Made by a program: the position numbers and the translations under genes. This document shows positions 33,916 to 44,404 of a DNA stretch of 64,000 nucleotides, one piece after another. Position 1 is the stretch's first letter; the number at the start of each line of letters is the position of its first letter. Source of the stretch: Oscillatoria salina IIICB1 (GTDB lineage: Bacteria > Cyanobacteriota > Cyanobacteriia > Cyanobacteriales > SIO1D9); the NCBI RefSeq assembly GCF_020144665.1, contig NZ_JAAHBQ010000163.1, positions 1-64,000 of the forward strand, given 5' to 3'. The notes beneath the pieces were generated by a model. It saw nothing but the letters and a program-made list of their open reading frames with translations, was not told where the DNA came from and ran no database searches.

Positions 33916-35460
33916 TTAGATAGCTTGTTGTTGAGTTTTCAAAGTATCTAGGGATTTGAGGATATTCCTGGGTGTGACTCCCCGCAAAAATCGGTTACGC
34001 TCGATCCGAGCAATAATTCTCGTCACTAATTCAGTACCGATAAAAGGTTTACTTACGAAGTCATCAGCACCAACATTAAATACTTTCTGCAAATTTTCTG
34101 TACTGTTGTAAGCCGTCAGAAATAATACCGGAACTTTCGCCCATTCAGAATGCTTGCGAATTAGTTTACAAAGTTCGATCCCGTCAAAGAAAGGCATTTT
34201 TACGTCTAAAATCACTAAATCAGGAGCGACTTTTTCGAGAACTTCCCAGAAAAAGCAAGGATTTTCTAAGGTAGTAGTTTCTAAACCTCTAGAGTCTAAA
34301 AGTTTCTTGATAATCCGTAAAATTTGGGGATCGTCATCGACAACGAGTACTTTGATTTTTTCGAGATTGGTTTTCCGGACAATTTCTTCTGAGTTAGCTT
34401 CGGGAAAATAAGGTAAAGAGGGTTGAGAAAAAGTTAATTCCTGCTCAATATTTTCTGTCCACCTTTGGCAAAATGCCGCTTCCTGTTCGTTAAAATAAGA
34501 TGACTGCTCTAACAAATCTTCGATTTGACGTGCTAAATAACTAGCTTTGGTAAAGCCAAAAGTTCCCACGAAACCAGCAAGTTTATGAGCTTCGTTAATT
34601 GCTTGGGAATGTAAGTCAGGATCTATTTTACCTGAATCTAATAACTGTCGAGCGGCTTGTTTGAGAATAGCAACTTGTGCGAGCGTGTCTTGTTTCAGAT
34701 TTTCCCAACTTATAGCTAAAGCTTGTTGCAAATTAGCTGGTAAACTTCCGTTGTTTTCGTTAATTTTTGATTGGGAGATAGCTAAGCGATCTTGGGGTTT
34801 GAGACGATAACCAAGTCCATAAACTGTTTCGATGATATTTCCAGCATCTACTTTGCGTAATTGCTGTCTTAGTCCTTTAATATGCGCTCTTACTGCTTGT
34901 TCTCCTGGGGATTCATTATAAGCCCAAAGTTGTTTGAGAATCAGTTCGCAATTGAGAATGCGATCGCTGTAGCGCAAAAATAATTCTAACAAACTATATT
35001 CTTTTGGTCTGAGAGATACTGGTTTTCCAGCATAAGTTACTTGACAGGTAGCCGAATTTAAAGATAATTTTCCCCATGATAAAACCCCAGATTGAGAAGA
35101 ACTGCGCTGATGCAACCAAAAACGAATTCGAGTTAGTAATTCCGACCAATCAAAAGGTTTAGTAATATAATCATTGGCTCCTGTCTCTAAAAGGTGAGCT
35201 CGATCTATATTATCATCCCTATCTGTCAACAATAAGATCGGTGTAGTTATTTGGTGTTTGCGCAATTTCCGACACAGGGTTATTCCGTCGATTTTTGGTA
35301 AGACTACGTCGAGTATAATCAAGTCATAATTATAGGATTGTCCTAATTCCCAACCTGTTTGACCGTCACCAGCTAAGTCAACTACGTGATTTTGTCCTCT
35401 CAAAGCAGTTGCTAGTGCTTTAGTCATTGCTCGATCTGGGTCGATGATTAAGATTCTCAT
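33916..35460 (-). CDS. Multi-domain response regulator: REC-wHTH-Hpt-REC
   Basis: 514 residues in four domains. REC1 (about 1-120) has DPD and D51 in LIILDVVLP. An OmpR-type winged helix (about 125-225) shows LRPKEYSLLELFLRYS and the VRAHIKGLRQQL recognition helix. A histidine phosphotransfer-like bundle (about 250-350) has H292 in NEAHKLAGFVG. REC2 (about 375-495) has D419 in LVILDVKMP and the K in FVSKPF. So one protein contains two receivers, a phosphotransfer domain and a DNA-binding output. This fits a phosphorelay switch with a transcription output. No histidine kinase is adjacent upstream; the kinases at 36.5 and 41.0 kb are read from the other strand. Confidence 0.9.
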   Translation of the reverse strand: MRILIIDPDRAMTKALATALRGQNHVVDLAGDGQTGWELGQSYNYDLIILDVVLPKIDGITLCRKLRKHQITTPILLLTDRDDNIDRAHLLETGANDYITKPFDWSELLTRIRFWLHQRSSSQSGVLSWGKLSLNSATCQVTYAGKPVSLRPKEYSLLELFLRYSDRILNCELILKQLWAYNESPGEQAVRAHIKGLRQQLRKVDAGNIIETVYGLGYRLKPQDRLAISQSKINENNGSLPANLQQALAISWENLKQDTLAQVAILKQAARQLLDSGKIDPDLHSQAINEAHKLAGFVGTFGFTKASYLARQIEDLLEQSSYFNEQEAAFCQRWTENIEQELTFSQPSLPYFPEANSEEIVRKTNLEKIKVLVVDDDPQILRIIKKLLDSRGLETTTLENPCFFWEVLEKVAPDLVILDVKMPFFDGIELCKLIRKHSEWAKVPVLFLTAYNSTENLQKVFNVGADDFVSKPFIGTELVTRIIARIERNRFLRGVTPRNILKSLDTLKTQQQAI

Positions 35461-35954
35461 CGCTCTTGTCCTCTACTAATTAATCTGCATTTGTCTTTAA
35501 TTGCCTTTGTAGTAGTATTACTATTGATTGCTCGATCTCGCGGCTAACCGACTGCAATCAACTGTTTCCGGCTAGAGACTTTGGGTTTTCACAATTGTAA
35601 AAAAAACTCGGAGATTTCTCTGTACGAAATCGGACAATAGATAGATAGATAGTGTGGTTTTTCATCTTTGTAAACTTGAGTTGACTGCAAAAGTGTCTAA
35701 AATTAGATCTGAAGAGAGTTGTGGAAAAACTACTAAGCTGATGACGAAGTTGCTCGATTTTACCCTATAGGTTAAAATTAGCAAATAATATCCAAAAATT
35801 AAAACTTTCCAATTGGCAAATCTAATGTTTTTTCATCCTGTTTTTCTAGAAGTAACTTAGCTCTTAGAGCTAAATGAGAATAGTTAGGGAAAAAGAGATC
35901 GAGTTAAGCAATACTTAACTGACGATCCGCAATTATCAACTAGCGTTAACTTTG
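35461..35954. promoter_or_regulatory. Divergent intergenic region between two regulator genes
   Basis: About 490 bases with no gene I can support on either strand. A run AGATAGATAGATAG (near 35640) and many A/T tracts are present. The two divergent regulator genes must place their promoters here, but no clear -35/-10 pair could be set apart. Nothing else stands out. Confidence 0.4.
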
Positions 35955-36338
35955 ATGAAGAAGCGAATTTTAATTATTGACGACGAAGCCGCTATCCTGC
36001 GAATTATGCAAGTAACTCTCAGTATGACTGCTGATTGGGAAATTTTAACCGCCCAGTCTGGTTGGGAGGGTATAGAAAAAGCTCTTTCAGAACAACCAGA
36101 TGCTATTTTGCTCGATCTAATGATGCCCGAGCTAAATGGGATAATCACTTTGGAAAAGTTGCGCGCCCAGGATACCACTTGCCAAATTCCCGTAATTATT
36201 ATGAGTGCCAAAAGTAACCTGAGTCAAGAAAAATCTCTCTGTGAGTTAGAGATAGCAGGAGTTATTACTAAACCTTTTGACCCACTTTCCCTCGCAGATC
36301 AAATAAGTGATGCTCTCAAATGGAGTGAATTGTCGTAA
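35955..36338 (+). CDS. CheY-like single-domain response regulator
   Basis: 127 residues of receiver domain only. D9/D10 in LIIDDE, the phospho-acceptor D54 in ILLDLMMP, T/S in PVIIMSAKS and the lysine in ITKPFDPL are all present. A TTG one codon earlier is also in frame; the ATG at 35955 is preferred. With no output domain it likely works as a shuttle in a phosphorelay. It lies 210 bases upstream of the large hybrid kinase on the same strand, a plausible partner. Confidence 0.92.
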   Translation: MKKRILIIDDEAAILRIMQVTLSMTADWEILTAQSGWEGIEKALSEQPDAILLDLMMPELNGIITLEKLRAQDTTCQIPVIIMSAKSNLSQEKSLCELEIAGVITKPFDPLSLADQISDALKWSELS

Positions 36339-36548
36339 ATTCCTGGATTAGCTTTTGTATTGAAAGTTAGGGACAGTGAGTAAGATAAGGAGTTAGTTGG
36401 TTAGGGTCGGCGGCGCGATCGCTTTTACAGTATCACAATTTGACTTGTTTGGCAATAAGTGTATTTACTTAATATTTCTTGTCAGCTCGAGTTAAAAATT
36501 AGCTAAGTAGCTGCAAATAAATGTTAATATTTATCTTTAAACTAGAAG

Positions 36549-39500
36549 ATGGAATTCATCAAAAATTTTTGGACACAAGGAAATTTCATTCCCCACGGAC
36601 ATTGTTATTTGTGGAAGCCGGGATTAGTAGGACTGCACGTAGGTTCGGATTTGCTAACGGCACTATCTTATTATCTAATAGGTGGGATGCTAATTTCCCT
36701 GCACAGAAAGCGAGAAGATTTGCCTTTTGATTGGCTTTTCTGGTATTTTGCTGCTTTTATTATTTGTTGCGGGACAACTCATTTACTAGAAGTTTGGACG
36801 CTGTGGTATCCTACTTATTGGTTTTCGGGATTTGTGAAAGCGATTACGGGTGTAGTTTCTTTTCTCACAGCTATCTTAGTAATCCGAGTTTTTCCTCAAG
36901 CATTAACAATTACTACTCCCAGACAACTGTTAGCATTAAACCAGAAATTAGAAGCCGCGATCGCGGAACGGAAGTTAGCAGAAACAGCACTGCGTAAGTC
37001 CCAACAAATGCTTTACGTGGTGATGGATACAATTCCCGAAGCAATTTTCTGGAAAAATCAAGAATTAGTTTATCTCGGTTGCAATCAGAACTTTTCTCAA
37101 TTGGTAGGTTTGAATAACCCGAAAGAAATTGTTGGGAAAAAAGACGAAGATTTACCTTGGGAAGCAAACGAAGCCGAATTTTTTAGCGAAGGCGAAACGG
37201 AAGCTTTAGCAACAGGTAATCCCCAAAATCGAGTGAGTGAAAACATCAGCAAAAGTAACTCAGAACCAAGGTGGTTTGAACTGAACAAAATCCCCCTTCA
37301 CAACGAAGAAGGAGCAGTTTTTGGGGTTTTGGGTACAATCGAAGATATTAGCGATCGCGTCTCCTCCCAACAAGCTCAAACACGACTCACCGCAATTTTA
37401 GAAGCAACCACCGACTTAGTTAGTATCGCCGATAACTCTGGTAAGATTATTTATCTCAATCAAGCAGGTCGTCAACTGCTCGGAATCGATCGAGACGAAC
37501 AACTTACCAACTTGCAAATAGCCGATCTTGTACCCTTAGAAGAGGTTGACAAAATACGCAATCAATGCACTAGCGGCAAAGAAAATGAATCAGGAATTTG
37601 GGTAGGAGAAAATACCCTAAAAAATCCAGAGGGAAGAGAAATCCCCCTTTCCCAAGTAGCGATCGCCCATAAATCAGAAAATACTCAAAAAGTAAAATTC
37701 ATTTCCACAATTGCCCGCGATATTAGCGCCGCCAAACTTGCCGAAGCAGCACTTTTGCAAGCAAAAGCCGAATTAGAAAATCGCGTGGAAGAACGTACCG
37801 CCCAACTTCAACAAACAATTAAACAACTAGAAATAGAAGTAAAAGAACGCACCGCCGCCGAAACAGCTTTACAAGAAAGCCAAGCCCAGCTACAAGCAAT
37901 TTTAGATAACGCACCTTCAGTAATTTACTTAAAAACCCTGGAAGGAAAATTATTATTAGTTAACCGTAAATTTGAAACCCTATTCAAGATAGCAGCAGCA
38001 GCAGTAATCGGCAAAAACGACTACGACCTATTTCCCAGGGAAATAGCCGATAAATTTCGCGAAAATGACCGAAAAATTCTCGAAAACAAAGTAGCAATGA
38101 AATGGGAAGAAATCGTCCCTCACGATGATGGAATTCACACTTATCTGTCAGTGAAATTTCCGCTATTAAACAGCGAAGGAATGGTTTATGCAATTGGGGG
38201 CATTTCCACCGACATCACCGAACGCAAACAAGGAGAAGAAGCACTCCAGGAAAGCGAACATCGCTACCGGACATTAATCGAAGCCACAACCCAAATTATT
38301 TGGCATACCCCAGCCAATGGAGAATTTATCAGCGAACAACCACGTTGGAGTAGCTTCACCGGACAAAGCTTTGAGGAATACCAAGGTTGGGGCTGGTTAA
38401 ACGCAGTTCATCAAGGCGATCGCGAAAAAACGCAACAAGCTTGGTCAAACGCCCTCAACAACCATACTACTTACGAAATCGAACATCGCTTACACCGTCA
38501 TGATGGCGAATATCGCTACATGAGCGTTCGGGGAGTTCCCGTTTTAGCCGAAGATAATAGCGTCCGCGAGTGGATTGGCATCCACACCGATATTACCGAA
38601 CGCAAGCAATACGCAGCCGCCCTCGAACGAGAAAGACAACAATTACGACAAATTGTGACCCACGCCCCCGTCGCAATGGCAATATTCGATACCGAAATGC
38701 GTTATGTTGCCTATAGCGACAGATGGTTAGAAGAAAACGATTTAGTGGGAACATCTCCTGTCGGTCAAAATTACTACGAAATTAGCAAAAAAATAGGCAA
38801 ACAATGCCGCCAACTGCATCAAAGAGCCCTCAAAGGAGAAATTCTCTCTGCTTCCGAAGAGTTATTAGAATTTGCCGACGGAACAGAAGTTTATCTGCGT
38901 TGGGCAATTCATCCGTGGTATGCTCCGAACGGCGAAGTTGGCGGCATCGTGATTGTCACTACTCGCATTGACGAACTGGTAAATGCAAGAGAAGCTGCAT
39001 TGGAAAACGCCCGCCTCAAATCTCAATTCCTTGCTAATATGAGTCACGAAATTCGCACGCCGATGAACGGAGTCCTAGGTATGGCGGGACTGTTGCAAAG
39101 AACTGAACTCACACCAAAACAGCAAGATTTCGTCCAAGGAATTTCTACCAGTGCCGAACATTTGCTGGCAATTATTAACGATATCCTCGACTTTTCCAAG
39201 TTAGAAGCCGGGGAAATGGAGTTAGAAACCTTAGATTTTAATCTCGATGGTTGCTTAGAGGCAATTATCGACCTCTTAGCCACCCAAGCAGAAGAAAAAG
39301 GACTCGAATTAGCAATTTTAGTCGATCGCGAAGTACCGAGACACCTGAAAGGAGATCCCGGTCGCCTGCGTCAAGTATTACTCAACTTGGTGGGAAATGC
39401 GATTAAATTTACTTCTGAAGGTGAAGTAGTGGTCCGAGTTCACTGTCAAGAAAACTCTCATTTGGTAGTTTGCTTTGAAGTTAGCGACACGGGAATTGGC

Positions 39501-40991
39501 ATTCCTCAAGCAGCCCAATCTAAGTTATTTCAGTCGTTTTCCCAAATTGACGCTTCGACTACTCGCAAGTATGGCGGTACGGGATTAGGACTTGCCATCT
39601 GTAAGCAGTTAGTTGACTTAATGGGAGGAAAAATTGGCGTAAAAAGCAGGGTGGGAGAAGGTTCGACTTTTTGGTTCACTGTGCAATTTAGCGAACCGGA
39701 GACAACTGCTGGATCTGATTTACCACCCAGCTTGACAGAATTGAAACTCTTAATTGCCGATGCTTCGGCGACGGTACGTCAATCAGTGCGCTATTTGGCT
39801 GCGGCTTGGGGGATGAAGTTAGACGAAGTAGCCGATGCTGATGCAGCTTTAAGTGCTTTGCAAGAAGGTGTTGCTAGTGGTAAGCCTTATGATGCGGTTA
39901 TCTTTGACCAACAGTTATTCACGAGGAATGGAGATAGTTTAGCAGAAGTGATTAACAGCGATCGCGCTTTGGTAGAAACAAAGTTGGTATTGATGACTTC
40001 GATGCAGCAACCGGAGGATACCTCGGAATTATCGGATTTAGGTATTTCTAGCACGATCGGCAAACCCGTGCGAGCATCTCGCTTGTTTGACGCATTATTG
40101 ACAGCGATGGAAAACGATTTTGCCGAAATTTTGCAAGCAAGGCGAAAACGCAGCCAACAAAATTCAGCTTTTGTTCCTCGCTGCGATCTCAATATTTTAT
40201 TGGCAGAAGACCATCCGATCAATCAAGAGGTGATTTTGAATCAATTAGATTTGTTGGGTTATGAAGCAGATTTAGCTGTTAATGGCGAACAAGCTTTGCA
40301 AATGCTGGCAGAGAAAGCATACGATCTAGTCTTGATGGATTGTCAGATGCCTTTGCTAGACGGTTATGCAGCTACTAGACAACTGCGACAGTGGGAAAGT
40401 GAGGGTAAATTCGGTAAACAAAGTCATCAGGTTGTAGTTATTGCTTTAACTGCCCATGCTTTGCCCGAAGATCGAGAAAAATGTCTGGCTGCGGGGATGG
40501 ATGATTATCTGAGTAAGCCAGTTAATCAAGATGATTTAGGAACTAAGTTGCAGCAATGGGCGACGCAGTTAGAAAAATTGCCCAGACAAAGAGAGTTGCG
40601 TCAAAAAAGAACACAACCACAGCCGAGGAAATCTTCAATTGGGGAAAGTTCGGATGTAGTTTTAGATTTTGAGCGCTTGAGGGCGATTTCTCGCGGCAAA
40701 ATTGCTTTTCAGCGACGGCTATTGACAATTTTCCTGGAAAAAAGCCGATCGGATTTGGGGGAAATTAGAGAGGCGATCGCGGTTCGAGATTTTACGAAAA
40801 TTCAAGGATACGGTCATCGCTTGAAAGGATCGAGTGGTAATGTCGGAGCGCGTAAGTTAAGCGATTTGGCTAACCGGTTGGAAAATATCGGTCGAGATCG
40901 CATAATTGCAGGTAGCAGCGAAGTTTTGGAGGCTATTGAGGAACACTTAGAACAAATCGCTATTTTGCTGCAAAATCAATTCCCAGAATAA
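36549..40991 (+). CDS. Hybrid histidine kinase with ethylene-receptor-like membrane domain and PAS repeats
   Basis: 1480 residues. Residues 1-130 resemble the ethylene-binding membrane domain of plant ETR1: three hydrophobic segments, [17 protein letters not shown] and [17 protein letters not shown]. The copper/ethylene residues align as D34, Y41, I44, I71, C74 and H78, but the proline after the Ile is replaced by G45. Five PAS domains follow (about 148-272, 280-395, 440-560, 570-690, 695-815). The kinase has H833 in [10 protein letters not shown] and G-box GGTGLGLAI near 1008. REC1 is weak (D1120 in FDQQ), REC2 has D1264 in LMDCQMP, and an Hpt has H1423 in [10 protein letters not shown]. It would sense ligand and redox-type signals and relay phosphate. 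Confidence 0.93.
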   Translation: MEFIKNFWTQGNFIPHGHCYLWKPGLVGLHVGSDLLTALSYYLIGGMLISLHRKREDLPFDWLFWYFAAFIICCGTTHLLEVWTLWYPTYWFSGFVKAITGVVSFLTAILVIRVFPQALTITTPRQLLALNQKLEAAIAERKLAETALRKSQQMLYVVMDTIPEAIFWKNQELVYLGCNQNFSQLVGLNNPKEIVGKKDEDLPWEANEAEFFSEGETEALATGNPQNRVSENISKSNSEPRWFELNKIPLHNEEGAVFGVLGTIEDISDRVSSQQAQTRLTAILEATTDLVSIADNSGKIIYLNQAGRQLLGIDRDEQLTNLQIADLVPLEEVDKIRNQCTSGKENESGIWVGENTLKNPEGREIPLSQVAIAHKSENTQKVKFISTIARDISAAKLAEAALLQAKAELENRVEERTAQLQQTIKQLEIEVKERTAAETALQESQAQLQAILDNAPSVIYLKTLEGKLLLVNRKFETLFKIAAAAVIGKNDYDLFPREIADKFRENDRKILENKVAMKWEEIVPHDDGIHTYLSVKFPLLNSEGMVYAIGGISTDITERKQGEEALQESEHRYRTLIEATTQIIWHTPANGEFISEQPRWSSFTGQSFEEYQGWGWLNAVHQGDREKTQQAWSNALNNHTTYEIEHRLHRHDGEYRYMSVRGVPVLAEDNSVREWIGIHTDITERKQYAAALERERQQLRQIVTHAPVAMAIFDTEMRYVAYSDRWLEENDLVGTSPVGQNYYEISKKIGKQCRQLHQRALKGEILSASEELLEFADGTEVYLRWAIHPWYAPNGEVGGIVIVTTRIDELVNAREAALENARLKSQFLANMSHEIRTPMNGVLGMAGLLQRTELTPKQQDFVQGISTSAEHLLAIINDILDFSKLEAGEMELETLDFNLDGCLEAIIDLLATQAEEKGLELAILVDREVPRHLKGDPGRLRQVLLNLVGNAIKFTSEGEVVVRVHCQENSHLVVCFEVSDTGIGIPQAAQSKLFQSFSQIDASTTRKYGGTGLGLAICKQLVDLMGGKIGVKSRVGEGSTFWFTVQFSEPETTAGSDLPPSLTELKLLIADASATVRQSVRYLAAAWGMKLDEVADADAALSALQEGVASGKPYDAVIFDQQLFTRNGDSLAEVINSDRALVETKLVLMTSMQQPEDTSELSDLGISSTIGKPVRASRLFDALLTAMENDFAEILQARRKRSQQNSAFVPRCDLNILLAEDHPINQEVILNQLDLLGYEADLAVNGEQALQMLAEKAYDLVLMDCQMPLLDGYAATRQLRQWESEGKFGKQSHQVVVIALTAHALPEDREKCLAAGMDDYLSKPVNQDDLGTKLQQWATQLEKLPRQRELRQKRTQPQPRKSSIGESSDVVLDFERLRAISRGKIAFQRRLLTIFLEKSRSDLGEIREAIAVRDFTKIQGYGHRLKGSSGNVGARKLSDLANRLENIGRDRIIAGSSEVLEAIEEHLEQIAILLQNQFPE

Positions 40992-41001
40992 TTTATAACT
41001 T

Positions 41002-42363
41002 ATGGCAAAAATTCTTGTTGTTGATGATGATTTTACTACTCAACTTATTCTTGAAGAGGCTTTGCAAAGCGAAGGTTATCAAGTTAGAGTTGCTCAAAAT
41101 GGTAAAGATGCTTGGCAGATCGTCCAGCAATGGCATCCAGATTCGATCGTTTGCGACTGGATGATGCCCCAAATGGACGGTTTAAGTTTTTGTAAGTTGA
41201 TTAAAGCCGATCCAGATTTGACGACCACGTTTTTTATTTTACTAACGGCACGAGAACAAGTTAGCGATCGCGTTCAAGGGCTTGATGGTGGTGCTGATGA
41301 TTTTCTCTCTAAACCAATTGAAATTGAAGAATTGTTAGCCAGAGTGCGATCGGGACTGCGATTGCAAAGTTTGACTCGACAATTGTCTCAAGCCAATTTA
41401 CGCTTAAATCAGGCATTTTCTGAGTTACAGCAAACTCAAGCCAAACTGGTTCAAAGTGAAAAAATGTTCAGTTTGAGCAAAATGGTTGAAGGAATTGCCC
41501 ACGAAATTAATAATCCAATTACTTTTATTTACAGCAATCTTCAATACCTAGAAGATTATCATCGTGATTTATTCGAGTTATTAAGTTTATATCAGCAAGA
41601 AGTTACTAATCCTAGTTCTTTCTTACAAGAGAAGTTAGCCACGGTTGAACTAGATTTTTTAGTTAGTGATTTACCTAAATTACTAATGTCTATGAAAACT
41701 GGTGCCGAACGCATTCGTCAGATTATTCTTTCTGTACGCAATTTTTCTCGACTTAGTGAAGAAGGACTAAAAAAGGTCGATATTCACGAAGGACTTGACA
41801 ATACTTTATTGATCTTGCAGTCGCGATTGTCAACGGCAAATTCTCGTTTTATTCGTGTTGTGAAAGAATACGGCGATTTACCTCTAATTGAATGTTATCC
41901 GAAGGAGATGAATCAAGTATTTTGGCAGATTATTACTAATGCAATTGATGCTCTGGAAGAAAAACAAAAAGCTATCGAAGCTAATTATCTTTGGTGTCAA
42001 GGAAAGGTGAAAAGTAAGAGTTGCTGCCCTTCTTCAGAAGTAAGTAAAGAAGAGGTTTTTGATTGGACACCGAAGATTACAATTAGTACCAAATTACTCG
42101 ATCGCGAGCGAATTTTAATTCAAATTATTAATAATGGTCTGCTTTTACCAATAGAGATTCAAGATAAAATTTTTGAGCCATTTTTTACTACTAAATCTAT
42201 TGGTAAAGGTAAGGGTTTAGGTTTATTTATTAGTTACCAAATCGTTGTCGAACAACATCAAGGTAGCTTAAAGACAATTGCTACTCAGGAAGGGGGAACT
42301 GAATTTCAAATTGAACTACCAGTTTCCTTAGTTGCTAATAAAAATAGCTTCAAATTCGATTAA
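41002..42363 (+). CDS. REC-histidine kinase
   Basis: 453 residues. An N-terminal receiver (1-120) with D8-D10 and D52 in VCDWMMP is joined by a coiled coil (125-155) to a HisKA-type domain with H167 in EGIAHEINNPITF and a HATPase with LIECYPKEMNQVFWQIITNAIDAL, then KIFEPFFTTKSIGKGKGLGLF. No sensor domain is present, so the receiver must be the input, phosphorylated by another kinase, likely the hybrid kinase ten bases upstream. The operon-like spacing supports a two-step relay. It shares its kinase domain with the GAF kinase at 53915. Confidence 0.93.
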   Translation: MAKILVVDDDFTTQLILEEALQSEGYQVRVAQNGKDAWQIVQQWHPDSIVCDWMMPQMDGLSFCKLIKADPDLTTTFFILLTAREQVSDRVQGLDGGADDFLSKPIEIEELLARVRSGLRLQSLTRQLSQANLRLNQAFSELQQTQAKLVQSEKMFSLSKMVEGIAHEINNPITFIYSNLQYLEDYHRDLFELLSLYQQEVTNPSSFLQEKLATVELDFLVSDLPKLLMSMKTGAERIRQIILSVRNFSRLSEEGLKKVDIHEGLDNTLLILQSRLSTANSRFIRVVKEYGDLPLIECYPKEMNQVFWQIITNAIDALEEKQKAIEANYLWCQGKVKSKSCCPSSEVSKEEVFDWTPKITISTKLLDRERILIQIINNGLLLPIEIQDKIFEPFFTTKSIGKGKGLGLFISYQIVVEQHQGSLKTIATQEGGTEFQIELPVSLVANKNSFKFD

Positions 42364-42376
42364 TCTGAGTTAGCTG

Positions 42377-42432
42377 AAACTGACATTTTTGCTTAAGCGA
42401 GCGAAATTGCTCTGAAGGTGAAATGTCAGTTT
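42377..42432. terminator. Bidirectional terminator-type hairpin
   Basis: AAACTGACATTT (42377-42388) and AAATGTCAGTTT (42421-42432) form a perfect 12-bp stem around a 32-base loop that itself can fold. It is centred between the convergent kinase (stop 42363) and sulfotransferase (stop 42452) genes, with T-runs on both sides. Confidence 0.65.
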
Positions 42433-42451
42433 TAGATTGTAGTAGTTTGGT

Positions 42452-43339
42452 TTATTTATAACCTAATTCAGTCAAAAGATTACCACTGTATTGCTGAAAA
42501 ACTTTTAAACTTGAATCGTTGAAATAGTTTTTCCAGTCGCCGATAATTCCTTTACGAAAAAAAGAGGTTTTCTTTTCTTCACCTTTTTCTCTACCTCCCG
42601 ACCATTTTTTAAAGTCTGCTGTTTCTTGACAAGTAGCGATTAATTCTGGGGTTTGACTAACTTTGAGGAAATCGAGTAAATTAGCGATCGCTGTTTCTCC
42701 ATTTTCGTGTAAGTCTTCGTAGCGAATTTCGAGATAGCGATTCGGCTCCATTTTACCAAAATTACGCGCTGCTTGCACGTTTTCTGCCCAAGTTTTGGCA
42801 AAATTGGCGGTGTATTGTAAGAATTTAGGTGAATTGGTTTGTAAAGCTTCTTTATCTCCAGCCCGATAAGCATGATGACAAACAGAGACAACTACGTCTC
42901 TTCCGTCGCGGATAACGTGGATAAATTTGGCTTTAGGGAGAAGATTGCCGAGATATTCTAAGTAAAAAGTATAACGCGGGGTTTTATCGCCGATACACTT
43001 GACATTTTCCTCGATTTGGCGCTGATTTATTACTAAACACATCAGGGAAAGGACGGTAAAATCAAAATGTTCTGGACTTAAACCGTTGTAGTAAGGTTTG
43101 TTTTCGTAAACGCGATCGCTGACTAAACGCTGATGTTCATTGTAACCTTTAAATACGTTCGCTAAAGGTTCCGCAAGTTTATCGGGGAAATGTCCTTCTC
43201 CCGAACAAACAATTTCTGGATGCGCGTCTAATAACCTTTGTACCCAAGTTGTCCCAGATTTGGGAGCGCCTGCAATAAAGAATAACTGATGAGATAATAT
43301 CTTGGCAACTTGTTGGTGAAGTTCTAACAGACGTTCCAT
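42452..43339 (-). CDS. Sulfotransferase-family protein
   Basis: 295 residues. The 5'-phosphosulfate-binding loop is FIAGAPKSGTTWVQRLL near 22-38, and the 3'-phosphate site is VIRDGRDVVVSVCHHA near 143-158, both in the order of PAPS-dependent sulfotransferases. A C-terminal KTSFFRKGIIGDWKNYF segment is also typical of the family. It should transfer sulphate from PAPS to a hydroxyl or amino group of a small molecule or glycan; the acceptor is unknown. It is read alone, with 204 bases to the next divergent gene. Confidence 0.88.
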   Translation of the reverse strand: MERLLELHQQVAKILSHQLFFIAGAPKSGTTWVQRLLDAHPEIVCSGEGHFPDKLAEPLANVFKGYNEHQRLVSDRVYENKPYYNGLSPEHFDFTVLSLMCLVINQRQIEENVKCIGDKTPRYTFYLEYLGNLLPKAKFIHVIRDGRDVVVSVCHHAYRAGDKEALQTNSPKFLQYTANFAKTWAENVQAARNFGKMEPNRYLEIRYEDLHENGETAIANLLDFLKVSQTPELIATCQETADFKKWSGGREKGEEKKTSFFRKGIIGDWKNYFNDSSLKVFQQYSGNLLTELGYK

Positions 43340-43543
43340 AGTTATTCTGGAAAAGCTAACTGGGTAGTCAGTTTTGACGTAATTTAGATTGGCTCATTAT
43401 AGCATTTTTTTTCACTTTAAACAAACTTACAAGTGAAAAATTTTTTAGCTAAATTCCCACTCAAAGTCAGGTCAATTATTTTCATTTTCTCAAAGCTCAG
43501 TGTACAATTTGACGGATAATCAAATTTATTTGGAGTTACCACA

Positions 43544-43858
43544 ATGACCGAAATTCCCGAAAATACTCTGCTCAAAATTCAACATCATTTTCATCAGCTT
43601 ATCCGTCAACGATCCGGAATTGAGCTTGATGAAAAATCATTAAAACTTCCAGGATTAAATGAGTTATTACAGTCTCAGGATACTAAAGCCTGGTTTCCTA
43701 TTCCAGATATGTATGGAGGCTTCATTTATCGCTTACAAACTGAAGGAGAAGAGGTAAAACTGATTACTGAAAGTTGGTCGAGAGTTGTCACTGGTTCGGG
43801 ACAGCGTCACGAAATTACTGCTCAAGGAATCTACTTAGTAGAACAAGGATTTGTGTAA
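43544..43858 (+). CDS. Conserved hypothetical protein, 104 aa
   Basis: Starts at ATG 43544 with GGAG 9 bases upstream. The product is small and soluble, with an N-terminal helix (TLLKIQHHFHQLIRQRSG), a central WFPIPDMYGGFIYRL strand pair and a C-terminal VVTGSGQRHEITAQGIYLVEQGFV beta region that looks like a small barrel. I recall no function. It converges with the next gene, their stops 10 bases apart. Confidence 0.72.
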   Translation: MTEIPENTLLKIQHHFHQLIRQRSGIELDEKSLKLPGLNELLQSQDTKAWFPIPDMYGGFIYRLQTEGEEVKLITESWSRVVTGSGQRHEITAQGIYLVEQGFV

Positions 43859-43868
43859 TTAAATCGCT

Positions 43869-44345
43869 CTACATTTGTGTTAACTTCTTGAGCAATTCAG
43901 CAGCTAAATCGAGTAAACTAACTTCATCTTGGAGATTTTTCGCAATTTCTTCGTTAGGTTGCAGTTCTATCGTGCTATCAGCTAAAACAGTTTTTACTGC
44001 AAATAAGCGCTCGTTATTTTCCAAAGGGAGACTGAGGCTTTTTTCCAATTCTGCGGCAATTTCTCCTAGCGATCGCTCTCCTAAACGCTCTCGGACTTGC
44101 ACCGCTACCGGATCGTCTCCTTGTAAAAAGGCTGTCACCGAACAGGTAAGATTGCTATGGTGAGATAAATTCTTTTCTTCCTCGCACCAACAATCAAGCC
44201 AATCGCTATCTAGATTGTCTACATAAAGATGAACAAAATCAATCCCTAGTTCCAGCCAATCTTGTTGCATTTGACGGACAGATTCTACTGCTTCCAGGAC
44301 TTTTTCGAGCCGAACTTGAGTTGTCTTTGCTTTTTCGATAACCAT
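43869..44345 (-). CDS. Hypothetical protein, 158 aa
   Basis: A helical, acidic protein. Residues about 5-40 form a helix rich in Val/Gln (LEKVLEAVESVRQMQQDWLE), then WLDCWCEEEKNL with a CWC pair and a long charged C-terminal region ending KKLTQM. No motif is recognised. It is 59 bases downstream of the next minus-strand gene and may share its transcript. No function is proposed. Confidence 0.65.
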   Translation of the reverse strand: MVIEKAKTTQVRLEKVLEAVESVRQMQQDWLELGIDFVHLYVDNLDSDWLDCWCEEEKNLSHHSNLTCSVTAFLQGDDPVAVQVRERLGERSLGEIAAELEKSLSLPLENNERLFAVKTVLADSTIELQPNEEIAKNLQDEVSLLDLAAELLKKLTQM

Positions 44346-44404
44346 AGATGCTGATTTTGAGAATGTTAATAAAGTTTGTTAAATTTGTTGGCAAACCAGA
44401 CTTT

